Shown here: in pieces, positions 26,101 through 36,506 of the stretch
How positions within the stretch are numbered: the first letter of the stretch is position 1
How the letters are laid out: each line of letters begins with the position of its first letter
DNA from: Echinococcus granulosus
Taxonomy: Eukaryota; Platyhelminthes; Cestoda; Cyclophyllidea; Taeniidae
NCBI RefSeq assembly: GCF_000524195.1
Contig: NW_020170383.1
Span: forward strand, 1,315,031-1,379,030
DNA: 64,000 nucleotides
Direction of reading: 5' to 3'
Notes under the pieces: generated by a model
What the model saw: the letters and a program-made list of their open reading frames with translations, nothing else
Database searches by the model: none
Told to the model about the DNA's origin: nothing
Made by a program: the position numbers and the translations under genes

Positions 26101-28892
26101 TGTTCTAGCAAGGCTGGAAATCAAATCTCGAGGAAATAATTGTATATACAGCCATTTAGCCCCGCGCCACACCTTCCTCGACCATAAACTGCTTTACGAG
26201 TAGAAAATAAACTAAAGTTGAGGGAACAAAGAATCCCAGAGCTCGATACGGCGTCTTCTCAAATCTAAGATAGTGTTTATCATTCACAGTTTATACCTTG
26301 TCGTGAAGTCTTATTAAGACTTAACAGTTTTACAGTCTTCCTAAAGGCTTACGAATTATTTGTTCGGCAACTTCGATAAAGCCTCTCCCAATGATACTCA
26401 GGGAAGTCCAAATAAGTAGGTTTTAGGGGAAACAGAGTTGACCATTCAAGTTCAAACACGGAGAGGAAACCCTCTCCTTTCATATAAAAATTAATACCCG
26501 AATTTGGCTCTGATAGAGAACTACTGCCTCTTACAATTAAAAATACTAGTTAGCGTACCAGCATCGTACTTGGAATTCGTTGCGAAATCTCTATCAACGC
26601 CGTTCACCACTTATCCGGAACAAAACCAATCTGACAATAGTCAGAATGGTTCAGAGCATCATTACCTTGAAATGTTAAGCCTTGAAACAATGCAATAAAG
26701 TGGCAAAGTAGTGAAGCATACCTGAATTAAAAATGGGATTATGCAGGTACAGGGGGAGACAACTTGACGGATGCATTTCTCGTGCGCAAGAAAATTGCAG
26801 ACTGTAAATAGAAAACAAATACATGCGGTGTTCCCCTTATCCATGAAGGGTCAAGAGAAAATTCATCTTAAAGGATTGAATAACTTCTTACTCAACTTCC
26901 CTTCGAAGAAGAACCCCGAAGTAAAGTGAGATTTCAGTTTCGCAAATTCTGTCCGATGCTTTGAGTATGATTTACATATGCAGAATTTGACTTCTAGACA
27001 AGTAAAACTTCGCAAAATGCCTCAAACATGCGGGTTGAGAATAGAGCAAACGCCTGAGAGTAACAAAAATCAGTATAATCGGACTTGTCGCCAAGGCGTA
27101 TGCTTACTGGCACATTCCCTAACAAGGGTGTCCGCTCAAGAAGCGTCAAGTTTTATTCGATCCCTTCATTGACTACCACCGTCATTTCAAACTCACAAGC
27201 ATTAAATCATTGGATTAATTTATTCTTAGGGTAAAAAAGTAAAGTCACCCACCATCTTGCTGAATCGTGATTGCATTGTTTATTGCAATATTTCAAATGG
27301 AATATAAACCAATTAAGAATCGTAGCAGAAAACGCATAGAGGCACAAATAGATATAAGGAAAATATTAATGTCATGCCTTCGTTAAAGCCATGGTTAGTG
27401 AAAATGCTCTGGCCACAGATAAGGCCACGGTGGCATATCTACATTTTAACCCACTTTACTAGCCGGCAGTAGTAATAAAATCTCTAAAGACGTGAACTTA
27501 TTACTCCTAAGAGAAAAGAGGAGAAGGCCAAACGTGAACAATCCCAATTTTGGGAGTTATAAGGGTAATAAAAACTTTAGGGTCTACAGAATCTCACTAA
27601 AATTGCTGCTAGTAATCTAGATGGCGGCGCTTCTCCCAAAACACATCGCATAGAATGCATATGCACTAGCACAAGTATTCAAATAATTTCCGCCCCAAAT
27701 GTAATCCTGCTTTGGCATTATTAAGTCTAAGTCCAGCAGCAGCGTTCCAACTGAAAGAGAGCAAAATCCATGAGTAGGTTGTTCGAAAAGGCACTTACTG
27801 TTCAATGGCTGACTTTTATTTACTAGCACAAATCAAAACAGAAGCTCTGCTCTGTAGAATTTGTCGATTTTGATCGTGCAGTGTTCACAATGAGTAAATT
27901 TGCTCGAAGAGTAGTAGATAGTTATGGGAATTAAGCAATGTTTCGTTAAAAGCCAAAAATTGTGGACAAGTGGATACTACGTTGAGAAACAACAATCAAG
28001 GAACTTTAGTCGGAAAAATGCGCTAACGCTATAATGCATTAAGGCACAGTGGGGTTAAAATGTTGGAAGGACACTACTCGGTTAAGCTAGATTGGCACCA
28101 ACTGACAGCTAGAACAACTCACTTTCGCATATCATCCCAGTGGTTCCAAGTATGCCCCAAAGGAGATCACAGCAATGATGGCAAGTTGCAGGTTTGTGAA
28201 GATTCTTTTTGATAAATGCATGACCTTGGAACCACCCTTTAACGGCTGTGCCGACCCTAAAGCAGAATATGTAGCAAAATGCTTCACTGGCTCGCAAATG
28301 TGGGGTCACGAGCCTCAAAGAATGCAGTAAGCAATAAAATGTGATTACCTACTAAATAATACCCCAGTCTAGTAACCTGACTTAAGGGATGGTATATGCA
28401 GCTGCAAGATTGAGAATGATGACTGAATGATAAAGCGCGGAAGTGGCCATCTCAGTGATGTCATTATCAAAAATAGACGTTTTTCACAAGGGTTAGCATA
28501 ACAAAATGTAATTTGGTAAAAAGGCAGTAACCAAGCCATTTCCGTAATCCACTAAGCAAAATGGTATTTCAAGCAAAAAAGACGCTAAGCAGAAAACAGA
28601 AACACCAAACTCACTACAGGCCACCAACCGGGCATTCACATGGCACAAAGTATCCGATTTTAAGTCTGCTTAAAGGCACCTGACATCCATCTGGCACTCC
28701 CATAATACACGCTAATCAAACCAGGAGAACTTCGGGTACAATTATAAAATGGAATTTAAGTGGGTTTCAGGTACAAGTGCGGTTACGTATGACTCACCTT
28801 GGACTCGATGACTGAGTATCCGTATCGGTGGTACTCTCCACGTCCAGGGAAGTAATAGTCTCAGTTGGCTTCGATGCAAAGGGTTCATCCAT
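4513..28892 (-). CDS. DGKQ: Diacylglycerol kinase, theta type, at least 18 exons
   Basis: The enzyme phosphorylates diacylglycerol to phosphatidic acid and so ends DAG signalling. In order the exons encode C1 domain 1, half of C1 domain 2, C1 domain 3, a Ras-associating region, the DGK catalytic domain (GGDGT motif) and the DGK accessory domain ending VDGEPW. This order is diagnostic of the theta class. Minus-strand exons: 28892-28798, 28256-28123, 26801-26722, 25961-25859, 21359-20772, 20416-20257, 19879-19778, 19689-19519, 19429-19258, 19180-19078, 18836-18551, 14521-14268, 13589-13333, 12254-12015, 7542-7221, 6764-6666, 5125-4814, 4743-4513. All joins keep phase except 25859 to 21359, where at least one exon with the rest of C1 domain 2 is unplaced. 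From 21359 to the stop the frame is open for 1098 residues; human DGK theta has 942 in all. The excess is Ser/Thr/Ala/Gly-rich insertions. Confidence 0.92.
6666..12254 (-). CDS. DGKQ: DGK accessory domain, three exons
   Basis: Exons 12254-12015, 7542-7221 and 6764-6666. They encode [83 protein letters not shown] and [18 protein letters not shown]. These are the conserved blocks of the DGK accessory domain, which is required for catalysis. All three joins keep phase. The 4.5 kb intron at 7543-12014 holds no further DGK coding; a 137-codon minus-strand frame at 8593-9006 inside it resembles nothing I recognise. Confidence 0.93.
13333..14521 (-). CDS. DGKQ: DGK catalytic domain, two exons
   Basis: Exon 14521-14268 encodes [15 protein letters not shown] and FRKLLNPHQ, the start of the kinase catalytic domain. 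Exon 13589-13333 continues [13 protein letters not shown], then [16 protein letters not shown] with the nucleotide-binding GGDGT loop, then [19 protein letters not shown]. All are invariant DGK signatures and no catalytic motif is altered, so the enzyme should be active. The join is phase 0 at the CAG/GTG codons. Confidence 0.95.
14522..18550. other. Large DGK intron
   Basis: Flanked by the donor GTAAGT (18550) and an acceptor with a T-run before CAG (14522). No DGK coding is missing across it. On the opposite strand two overlapping frames at about 15736-16333 have some protein-like character (see findings). The rest is AT-rich with nothing recognisable. Confidence 0.6.
18551..19879 (-). CDS. 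DGKQ: DGK Ras-associating region, five exons
   Basis: Exons 19879-19778, 19689-19519, 19429-19258, 19180-19078 and 18836-18551 join without phase breaks. They encode [12 protein letters not shown], then [19 protein letters not shown], then [22 protein letters not shown] and [17 protein letters not shown]. This matches the two-part Ras-associating module of DGK theta, ending in the LTRFYIRS and VSLFVGNL segments that lead into the catalytic domain. The acceptor of the third exon (CTTCAAAG) is pyrimidine-poor and is the least certain boundary. Confidence 0.82.
20257..20416 (-). CDS. DGKQ: DGK exon completing C1 domain 3
   Basis: [16 protein letters not shown] supplies the final His and Cys ligands. 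It is followed by [15 protein letters not shown], a segment conserved after the third C1 domain in the theta class. The preferred donor is GTAGGT after GGCC at 20257, because it leaves phase 1, which the next exon needs. Confidence 0.85.
20772..21359 (-). CDS. DGKQ: DGK exon with Ser/Thr/Ala-rich insert and first part of C1 domain 3
   Basis: The first two thirds encode a low-complexity linker of Ala, Thr, Ser, Gly and Pro runs (for example [12 protein letters not shown]). The end reads [12 protein letters not shown] then [14 protein letters not shown] and MRCEWCGVT, the start of the third C1 domain. HWREGNLP is a hallmark seen in DGK theta. The donor GTGAGT leaves phase 0. The acceptor chosen is CTTTACAG at 21361/21360; the frame stays open upstream as far as about 21468, so a longer exon is possible. 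Confidence 0.85.
21360..25858. other. Intron region of DGK holding an unplaced C1 exon and a CpG-rich block
   Basis: Phase requires that the exon or exons hidden here total 2 modulo 3 bases. I scanned the minus strand for C-x4-H-x2-C and found only one hit, near 25600, interrupted by a stop codon. An alternative acceptor near 21410 would extend the downstream exon in frame and join directly from 25859, but would leave the C1 domain incomplete. The interval also holds the alternating purine-pyrimidine block at 23.9-24.4 kb. Confidence 0.5.
23895..24400. repeat. CpG-rich alternating purine-pyrimidine block with CA repeat
   Basis: Contains (CA)8 at about 23903-23918, CGCGCG runs near 24233-24240, many CGCACG/CGTACG/GCATGCGC words, and CATCATCATCATCGTCGTCG at 24093-24112. 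Its GC and CpG content stands out sharply from the AT-rich intron on both sides. No coding is assigned; the overlapping frames on both strands are side effects of the low stop-codon content. Confidence 0.75.
25859..25961 (-). CDS. DGKQ: DGK exon 4, first half of C1 domain 2
   Basis: Reads DPMAHCW then [16 protein letters not shown] and VRCE, the start of the second C1 domain (AHC then C-x2-C). Acceptor GCTTTCAG, donor GTAAGT, exit phase 1. The expected continuation with a C-x4-H-x2-C core was not found in the 4.5 kb intron downstream. Confidence 0.85.
26722..26801 (-). CDS. DGKQ: DGK exon 3, second half of C1 domain 1
   Basis: Joined to exon 2 it reads [12 protein letters not shown], matching the C-x2-C-x4-H-x2-C core of the C1 fold, then ends in [11 protein letters not shown]. 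The acceptor TTTACAG and donor GTATGC are both good. The 80-base exon leaves phase 0, which the next exon requires. Confidence 0.88.
28123..28256 (-). CDS. DGKQ: DGK exon 2, first half of C1 domain 1
   Basis: Encodes [18 protein letters not shown] followed by CDLLWG, the first His and Cys pair of a C1 zinc-finger domain (H-x12-C-x2-C). The acceptor is TGCTTTAG and the donor GTGAGT, with phase 1 on both sides. In the theta class this domain contributes to DAG and membrane recognition. Confidence 0.88.
28798..28892 (-). CDS. DGKQ: DGK first coding exon
   Basis: The ATG at 28892 begins [16 protein letters not shown], an acidic Ser/Thr-rich leader. An in-frame TGA lies ten codons upstream, so this start is well supported. 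The exon ends SSSP plus two bases before GTGAGT at 28797. The next exon supplies the missing base and continues directly into the C1 domain. Confidence 0.75.
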
Positions 28893-30847
28893 CTCAGGAA
28901 GGGTTCGGCACACGTCTACTCAGATAATAAGCATTGGTTTGACCTCGGAAATTTTGATTGAATTGAGCCTATGAGATAAAAAGATAATGCTAAATGCATA
29001 AATGCTAACGTCAATACTTAAAGCGGGCACTTTAGCTATTTCCAGGATCACTTGCGGCCTAATAAGATACTTGTACCGGGAATGGATATGTAAAAGCGTA
29101 CTCTGCTGCTAAGTTACGTCATTTTAAAACGGCAAAACCATAATCATCTTTCAGTCGTAAAAGAGAAAACATTTTGCCTTAGTAAAGTTAGAGCAGGTGG
29201 ACCAAAATGTGACCATCCCATAACAAGATGGTTTTTTCTAAAGACAGTTATTTGACCGGCTAATAAAATAACAAGTCAAACTCAACAGCGGTGCGACCAA
29301 AAGTTAACATAACGATAGAAATGGAAACGTGGGGGTATAACTTGCCAAAAAACATACAGAGTCTAGTGGCAAGACAATTCACTTCAACCATGTTTTATCT
29401 AATTTAATAAAGTGAGAACAGAATATAACCACAAAAGTTAGGCTAGATAGAAAACAAAACAAAGTCCCGACAGAAAATCACAAAAACTGCATGATAAACA
29501 GGAGAATGGATGTGAAGTCAGACAACAACTAGAAATAGACATGAACAGGACAATTTTGCCTATATCATTAGAAGCATAAGTGATAGAGGCTAAAAGACAT
29601 CTGCTCCACAAAAAAAGGTTCCACAGAATAAAGCATTAGAGATTTTACATAATTTAGGTGGCAAACTACTGTAAAATATGTTTCAGCTATGTCAGAAATG
29701 AGAAAGAAAACGATAGAGGTTAAAACACTCCACCGCACATGCAATACTAACAAAGCAGTTCCACTGGACCAAATTTATTACGTATACTATGGGGCACAAA
29801 AACATCAGCATAAAAAGGGAGTTATTTCAAGAAAAAGGCACCTAAAAAGAAGCAACTACGTACTAGAAATAGGAGCATGACGCTAACTCAGAAAAGAATA
29901 TGTACTCCAAAAAATAAAAAACACCGGAGTTTGTGCAAATAGACATCCACAAACTGCCAGCATAATGAAGTCACCTACCTCGATATTCCCAAAATAACAC
30001 AAACCACCGTCATCGAACAAAAATCGGCCCGAACGACTTAGCCGCTTCCATCATTGATTGAAAATGAATCATTTAAACAAAATGTAAAATTTAGGAATGC
30101 ACCTGTTCTAGAGGTCTAATAAGTGCACAATATAGATTAGCAAACAGAAACTGTTTTTAGCTTGGGTAAGACCGTATGAGGTTTCGTGTGAGTATTTCTC
30201 GTGAATTTGCACTTGTTGTATATCTTGAACTTGTGTCACTGTGTACACCCCAACTATCTGCATTTTGCAATGCGCAGTCCCAGTACCGGACCGTCAAAGA
30301 CAACTAAGCAATTAGTTTGGTAACCCAACCAAGTAACTCACCAAGTAATACCGCCACAGGAAACCTCCCCACGCGTAAGGCAACCCCCAAGTGACCCTCC
30401 CACCCCAGAGCAACTATCACGAATCAACCGAGGGCCCAACACCCGGAACACAAATTAAGACCCGAGCTCATGGACCCAGCTATCCGCCCGGGCACCTAAC
30501 CAGTGGCCACGGTGGCGGAGACCCCACCCCATCCATCGTCCCGCACCCTCTAACTATTACACGGCTCAGCAGCTCCTTCCACTGCGATTAAACGTCACAC
30601 ATCCTTTGCCGGCGAGTTTCAACGTCAGCTTCGGGGTTAGGTTCATTTGTATGCAATTCGTCAATAAACACTTTAATACTTTCCAGGTTTTGATTGATGG
30701 AACCGATGAAGAGCCCCAAAAAGGGAAGTAATGGCTCCCCAGAGGGCTTGAATATAGGATCCATAAACGATTATCAGCCTCGAATTTCTTACTAAAAGTG
30801 TCTACCTTATGCTATGAGAGAAGGTAATATCAAGGTATAGTGAAGCG
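28893..30847. other. Intergenic region between SBP2 stop and DGK start
   Basis: About 1.96 kb, presumably holding the SBP2 3' untranslated region and the DGK promoter. It is strongly A-rich on the plus strand, apart from the C-rich block listed separately. The minus strand carries an ATTAAA word about 170 bases past the SBP2 stop, a weak polyadenylation candidate. Confidence 0.5.
30250..30640. repeat. C-rich, GC-rich island of unknown nature
   Basis: The plus strand abruptly becomes rich in C and A (CCTCCCCACGCG, CCCTCCCACCCCAG and similar words), with a GC content well above its AT-rich flanks. The open frame at 30391-30591 reads as Pro/Thr/Gly/His-rich low complexity and is not convincing protein. 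It may be a repeat fragment or a promoter-associated island upstream of the DGK gene. Confidence 0.5.
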
Positions 30848-31502
30848 TTACTCGCCAACTGCGTTAACCGCTTGGCGATATGTTTCCATGATCGGCTTTG
30901 CTAGATCCTCGGCACCAGCAAGGTTTATCACACCCACGCAGCTCACAGCAGCGCCCTTATGACATAAGCGCTGCAAGTAACGTCGTTTAAAAGCCAGCAT
31001 CACTGGACATCCACGTTCGCGGGCCATGTCAACGGTTTGTTTGAGTGTCTTGGCCAAGGCGTTCGACTTTTTCGGCAGATCGACCGCTCCCTCTGTTTGA
31101 TTCGATCCCTCCTCCTCTGAAGAAAAGGCTTCATAAGTGTGCCCAATACACAGTGCATTACCTCTTAAAATCCTATTCAATGAGTGTTTCAGTATGTAAT
31201 GATTGAATTAAGTATTCAAAGCTATTGGGTTGCATTCAAAAACATTGTAAGGCTATGTGAACCAATTTACCTATTTCATAGGCGCCTTTTTCAAGATCTT
31301 TGGCAATAATAAGGAATTTGAGTTTGTCCAGCTTGAGGCTTTTGATAACCTCATGAAAGCCGCAGACAATGCGACGAGTGTTCTTTCGCTTCGCAGGCGC
31401 CTCCGCTGTCTGTTTGTAGGCCCGATCATGAAATTCCGCCAGTTTTTTTAACATCTCCTCCACGGGTGCCTCCAAGTCTGGCATACTTGGCAAAACTATC
31501 TT
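30848..31502 (-). CDS. SECISBP2: L7Ae/SECIS-binding domain of SBP2, last two exons
   Basis: Exon 31502-31271 gives RRIVCGFHEVIKSLKLDKLK and FLIIAKDLEKG (about residues 479-510). Exon 31116-30848 gives LKQTVDMARERGCPVMLAF, KRRYLQRLCHKGAAVSCVG and INLAGAEDLAKPI. The order, GFHEV in place of human GLREV, and the VSCVGV strand match the L7Ae kink-turn-binding fold of SBP2 rather than L30 or 15.5K proteins. The stop TAA is at 30848. Confidence 0.88.
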
Positions 31503-34312
31503 CTGGAATGCACAAGTAAATCGGGGTAATTACGATGTAGGACATCAATGATGGCATATGTTGGAAAAAATTGTAAGCTTTATCCGAAAAGGCCTTCTTT
31601 TATATTGACAACTCATTTGAAGAGATAGAAAGCCCTACTCGGATGAGCGGTGTAGATTACTGGATGGGGACATATATGACTATTTATTACTTACTCATTC
31701 ACTTATCTTAAATGCATAATGAAGACCTGATAATCAAATAGGTTGTCATTATTTTCATAAGATTTCACTGGTGTATTGAAAAATGCCAGTCGAAATTGAT
31801 AAAATTCTAATACGAGCTTAAAGTCAGGGATGCAGCGAAATGGCGTTAGAACACAAAAAATAACAGCAATACTTCTAGTACTATAAGTATGGTTCCGTTA
31901 CGCAGCTAGAAGTTTTGTGGATTTTTAATGAGAAAAATCTGGCGAAACTTGTGCGTAATTTCTAGCCTAGATACATACAACGCATCATGGTCGGCATTTT
32001 AAAATAAACAACTTGTTATGGGTTTGCCACCACACAATTTTGTAGGTGTAACTGAAAGCGAGTTGCACTTTTTCTTCAGCAAAGAAGGTATTTTACCTTT
32101 CATCCCAGTCTTTTTATCCGACATCAAAAACGCTTTTCTGCTTTAGGGTCAAACTGAAGAAAACAGTCTTCATCACACCCTCAGTTGATACTGCTTTCTA
32201 CGTGACAGAGCCTAACGACAGATGTTTGAACTGCAGTGAAAGTGGACTCCACACGTCCCATTTTAAAAATGTGGAAGCTGATAGAATCAACTGCGTTATG
32301 GTAAAAAAATTAACCGAAATTGGACAAACAAAACAGAGCAAATATTTTAGTCTATTCAGAGTGCTAATATGCGATAAAGCAATATTACTAGAAATCATAT
32401 AAAAAATACAATGTTTTCTTAAAATGAAAAGGGCGCTTCAAAGTTGATGCGGTTAAGCACTACGAATCAGGTAGGTGTAAACTAACCACAACATTGCGTG
32501 TGGCCTCGGCGAGAATGAATTTCTCCTCACACGGGTGTGTCATTTGTCCCACCATACCCCTGACGAGACGATCGCGGAGGATGCCAGCCTTGAGATGAGA
32601 GTAATGTTTCCTCCTAGGCGTCAAGCGCTCCTGGCCACGGCGCCTAGGCGCGGTGCTCTGAGCCAGAAGGCTCCGGTAGCGAAAGAGCATTCGCTCCTTC
32701 ATAAGGTCGGTGAGATAACCCCCGCGCCGCGGATTACGCTGCGCTCGCAACGCCTTCCTTCGCATCCGTGGATGCGAGGCGGTGCTAGCGATGGTGGCAG
32801 CAGCGGTTGGAAGCGGCTCGGTGCGTTTGAGCACACGCACCTCCGATATTTTGAGATTTGGTGGTGCGGATGCTACGGCAGCCCACGAAGTCGGATCTCC
32901 CATCCTGCCAGAACAGTCACAAGTACATTTGTGTTCAAAAAAAGACAATGTTCAGGGTTCCTTTAAAAATGATTATACAGGGACCTAGGAAATATTATTC
33001 GCAAAATGGAATTCGTTTGAACAGTAGTCAAATATTGTAGGACAAACGATAGGAAGAAAAGAACTTTGGACATGAGGCGGTATTGAGGGCAATCCAAGTT
33101 ATTTAATCACACAATGAATTACCGTGGGGAAGGAGATTCCAGTTTAGTCGTTTTTAGGCACTTTGGTCTCGTGAAAGTGGTATTAGCTTTGGTTTGAGGC
33201 GGATCTTGAGGCGAATCCAACTTAGCCTTGCGATTGTTCTTGCTGCGTTTGGACTCCAAGTTCCTAAGAAGACAAAAGCACTCAAAACCCAAGTTTGGTA
33301 AAAAGTACAAGGGTTTGTGTACTATAAATACTTAGAAAAGATAATGGTATTGATTTTAAGGTCCAATGATGCCAGAAGGACAAATTTACTGGTACTTTAA
33401 GTTATTAATAGATAGACCTAAATGTACACAGTATTGTCTTCGCATTTTAAGCAGCTGCAAAACCATATCAAACTGTATTAGCAAACTGAAAACTCGTTGG
33501 TCAATATTTAATAAACAGAAAGGTACTATTGATTAATGAAGCGAAGATGAAAGCATCACTTACGAGTGTGTACCAGCAACAACCTCTAAGCGCGGTTCGA
33601 AAGAAGACGTGGATGATTCCGGACCTCCTAAATGAAGACGCTGACAGAGATGATCGGTGATGTTATCAATGCATCTTTGTTCATTACAGGTCTCATTAAC
33701 TCGCCTCACTAAATCAGGGTGTTTAATGCGTTCTCGCGATAGTGTCGTTTCCCTAGTCGGAGTGGAATCATTTTCCGATTCTGAGGTTTTTACTCCGTAC
33801 GGATGGCTTTCTGAGGATTCCACATCAGCCATGCCTGTGGAGGTAAATGAAGATCTGCATCCAACGCCATGCCTTCGAGGAAATGACGTAGAGGAGGGTG
33901 ACGGAGAAGCACCAGGTTGGGATACATGAGGAGTGCGTGTCTTAGGATCCAAAATTAGCAGCGCGTCTGACTCTCTCGATTCTGGTTTAGTCATGTGGGT
34001 TCTATTCTTCTTTTCATCATTTACGTGATTCGCGCGAAGTTGTTCGAGCTTCGAAGCTTGAGCAGTAGCCACACGTCGTTCTATCCTCTGAGTTTGAAGA
34101 GACGAGGGCATAATAGGAGCCGAGTTGTTCATTTGAACATCACTAAATACGAAGGGAAGATAGCATTCCGCGGCATGCAAGGGATAAGCGGTGGGTTGCA
34201 GATACCAGTTTGGATGGTTACAGATGAAAGGCTGGCCGGAAATCTGGGTTGTCAGGACATATTGTTGGGGTGGTAACGAAGGACAATGAGGATTCTCGTG
34301 TGGGAAATCCAT
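30848..34312 (-). CDS. SECISBP2: SECIS-binding protein 2 homologue, five exons
   Basis: SBP2 binds the SECIS stem-loop in selenoprotein mRNAs and recruits the selenocysteine elongation factor, so UGA is read as selenocysteine. Minus-strand exons 34312-33564, 33263-33123, 32904-32487, 31502-31271 and 31116-30848 join with perfect phase into 602 residues; human SBP2 has 854. The N-terminal half is Ser/Pro-rich and unconserved. A basic middle part (RRKALRAQRNPRRGG, RRRGQERLTPRRKHY) precedes a C-terminal L7Ae RNA-binding domain. The start ATG is immediately preceded by an in-frame TAG that is also a good splice acceptor. SBP2 and its paralogue SECISBP2L cannot be separated here. Confidence 0.85.
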
Positions 34313-34330
34313 CTAAACATGAAAATTTGA
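34313..34330 (-). promoter_or_regulatory. Splice acceptor abutting the SBP2 start codon
   Basis: On the minus strand AAATTTTCATGTTTAG is followed immediately by the ATG at 34312. As for PTPN9, this suggests a 5' untranslated intron or spliced-leader acceptor rather than plain leader sequence. Confidence 0.45.
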
Positions 34331-35134
34331 AGGCATATATCATTAATTAACTATAAAAAGGCAGGTGTACGAGCTATTACCAACTACCTCCCAAGTACTG
34401 CTATTTTCAACTTTGCAGTCCAATACAGGATAGCTACACGATCGAGCGTTGTCGGATACTTGTATCAATTCAAAACGGACGCGAAGTCCCCCAACAGCAA
34501 TATTCGCGTAGAAAACGAGGAAACGCACAACAAACACGGCGCGGCCAAATTCCCTAACCCCTTTAGTTTATTGTTTACTGGCCAATCGCATGCTAATTTT
34601 AAGGTTATTCACGTGGCGGTGAAGTGCAAGTAACAATATTTCAGAATATTTGCTGTTTGTTTCAGTTAAGAATGATACTACTCAGTAAACCCATTTCAAT
34701 ATTAATTTTACAACCAATGTTGTCATTGCAAACTTCTTTTGCATTTTTAGAGAACAAAAAGCATGATGGGTAATCTTCTTGAACAATCTAGATCTCATTT
34801 CGGCTCATTGGAGTGTTTCAAGCCTGTCATTGAAATATAAATACAGGATGTTACATTCCACAGGCTTAAACCGACTTAAATTAGCTTCGTTCCCATCCAA
34901 TCTACAGCTGTGTTATGCGCGCAGAAAGCATACGTGGCTCTCTAAGCCTTCATTGAAGTTTTAACAAGTTAACGTCACATGGTCTAGCTGAAAGAATACC
35001 ATATTGACCCGGAGGTTGGTCCGTAGAGCGAAAGAACAATCTACGAAGACTCAAGCGGCCGTGTCTCCTCTTTTAAGCGCCTCTCGCCAGTCAGCACAAC
35101 GCAGCCAGCGCTTTAGAAACCATCTACGAACCAG

Positions 35135-35160
35135 GAATACCAACCGCGTACTTGGTATTC
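35135..35160. repeat. Short perfect inverted repeat
   Basis: Nine-base arms GAATACCAA (35135-35143) and TTGGTATTC (35152-35160) flank an eight-base loop. CTACGA on the left (35124-35129) and TCGTAG on the right (35161-35166) extend the symmetry imperfectly. No T-run follows, so it is not a terminator-like element. Confidence 0.6.
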
Positions 35161-36506
35161 TCGTAGAGGTTTCGTAGGTAGCTTCATAATAGGTTCTTCC
35201 GAATGGTCCAATTCTGGTGCTACTTCAGCTGTTAACAGCTTTCGTGTAGAACAAGAAATTCAGCTGAATGCCAAACGTAAATAGTGCCGACTTTCACATA
35301 TTTAGCATCCATGGCATCTTAAGCTTCTGTGCGGTCAAAGTTTTACACTCAGACATGGGAACCATGAAAAATACCTTTTCGATCAGGTTTACTTACTGCT
35401 GCCATTAATGCAGCGCCTTAAATCTTTGCCGAAGTCGTGATAAATTTAACTGACATGAAAGAAAACATATTGCTAGCGCACCGAAAAAGTTGGGACAACA
35501 CTAGCATGGTTCGAAGACCACGTTGCAGAGCAGAAGCACGACCTGCAGAGACAAATGCGTCCGCATGAACACAGCGTGCTTAAACACTACAATTCTTAAC
35601 CAATTTTCCGACGTGCCCTTGCCTGCCATGGATAATACTCAAGTCTTTGCGCTTAATGGTACACCGTTTGACATACTCTCAACACGACCAAACTACAGGA
35701 AGGCATACAGGATTACCCAACCGCCTGGGCTTTTAAGTATTTTTGGGCCTTTCGAGGCATGAAATAAGAAACCGGACTCTCAGGAAACTTTTGTTTCTTC
35801 AAATTACATCAGGCACCCATACGCGCGTGAACACCACTAGACGCCGTCCAGTGATCCGTGATCGAAGGCACCGACGAAGAGTATTCGAAGGGCCACAGCC
35901 CCAAACCGACCCAGGCAAACACTGTGCCCACCTATCGCTCCTGACTTCAAGAGGACCCGGAGTCTACACGATCATCCCGATGCTGCAGACGACTAGAGTT
36001 GGCGGAGTGAAAAACAGAAAAGTCGTAGCATAAATTGCAGCTACAGACAACACACATGCGAATACATTCGGAATTCAACACCATCGCAGTTACCCCTCGG
36101 TGCCGAAACAAATCACTCATGTAATTTGTGAGAAAAAGCCGCATCTGCTTGCGTACTTTTACCGCGGAATAATCAGACCATTGAGATTAAAAGTCCCAAT
36201 CACTCGCATTTGTACGGGACATCACGAAGTGTATATAACGTTCTAATCGCACGGGCTACTAAACAATGATAAGAATCCACTTTAAAACAAGCATTATTTT
36301 CGCACAGTCCAGCGAGCGAAGTTTTCACATAAAAACAAATTAGAAATCGTATATTACATGTCCGGAAATGCACATGAGCATTAACACTCGGCAAAGTAAT
36401 CCGACTTAGAGGTAAAAATCTACAACTTCCCGGAAGGCAGCATAAACGGGAGTTATTTTGCATTTTTTTTCTGCTCATACCGCCGAGCCACTTCCGTCAC
36501 TTCGAA

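Larger units (their letters stand above)
34313..36506. other. Intergenic region between PP4C stop and SBP2 start
   Basis: About 2.2 kb. The part nearest SBP2 should carry its promoter or a 5' untranslated intron. From about 35000 to 36050 base composition is more even and GC-richer than the surroundings, with several short plus-strand frames (35523-35762, 35743-36033) that resemble degraded repeat rather than a gene. A hairpin lies at 35135-35160. Confidence 0.45.

Noticed and set aside
32535..32966. 143-codon plus-strand frame
   Set aside because: It lies wholly over the well-supported minus-strand SBP2 exon 3 and is its shadow.
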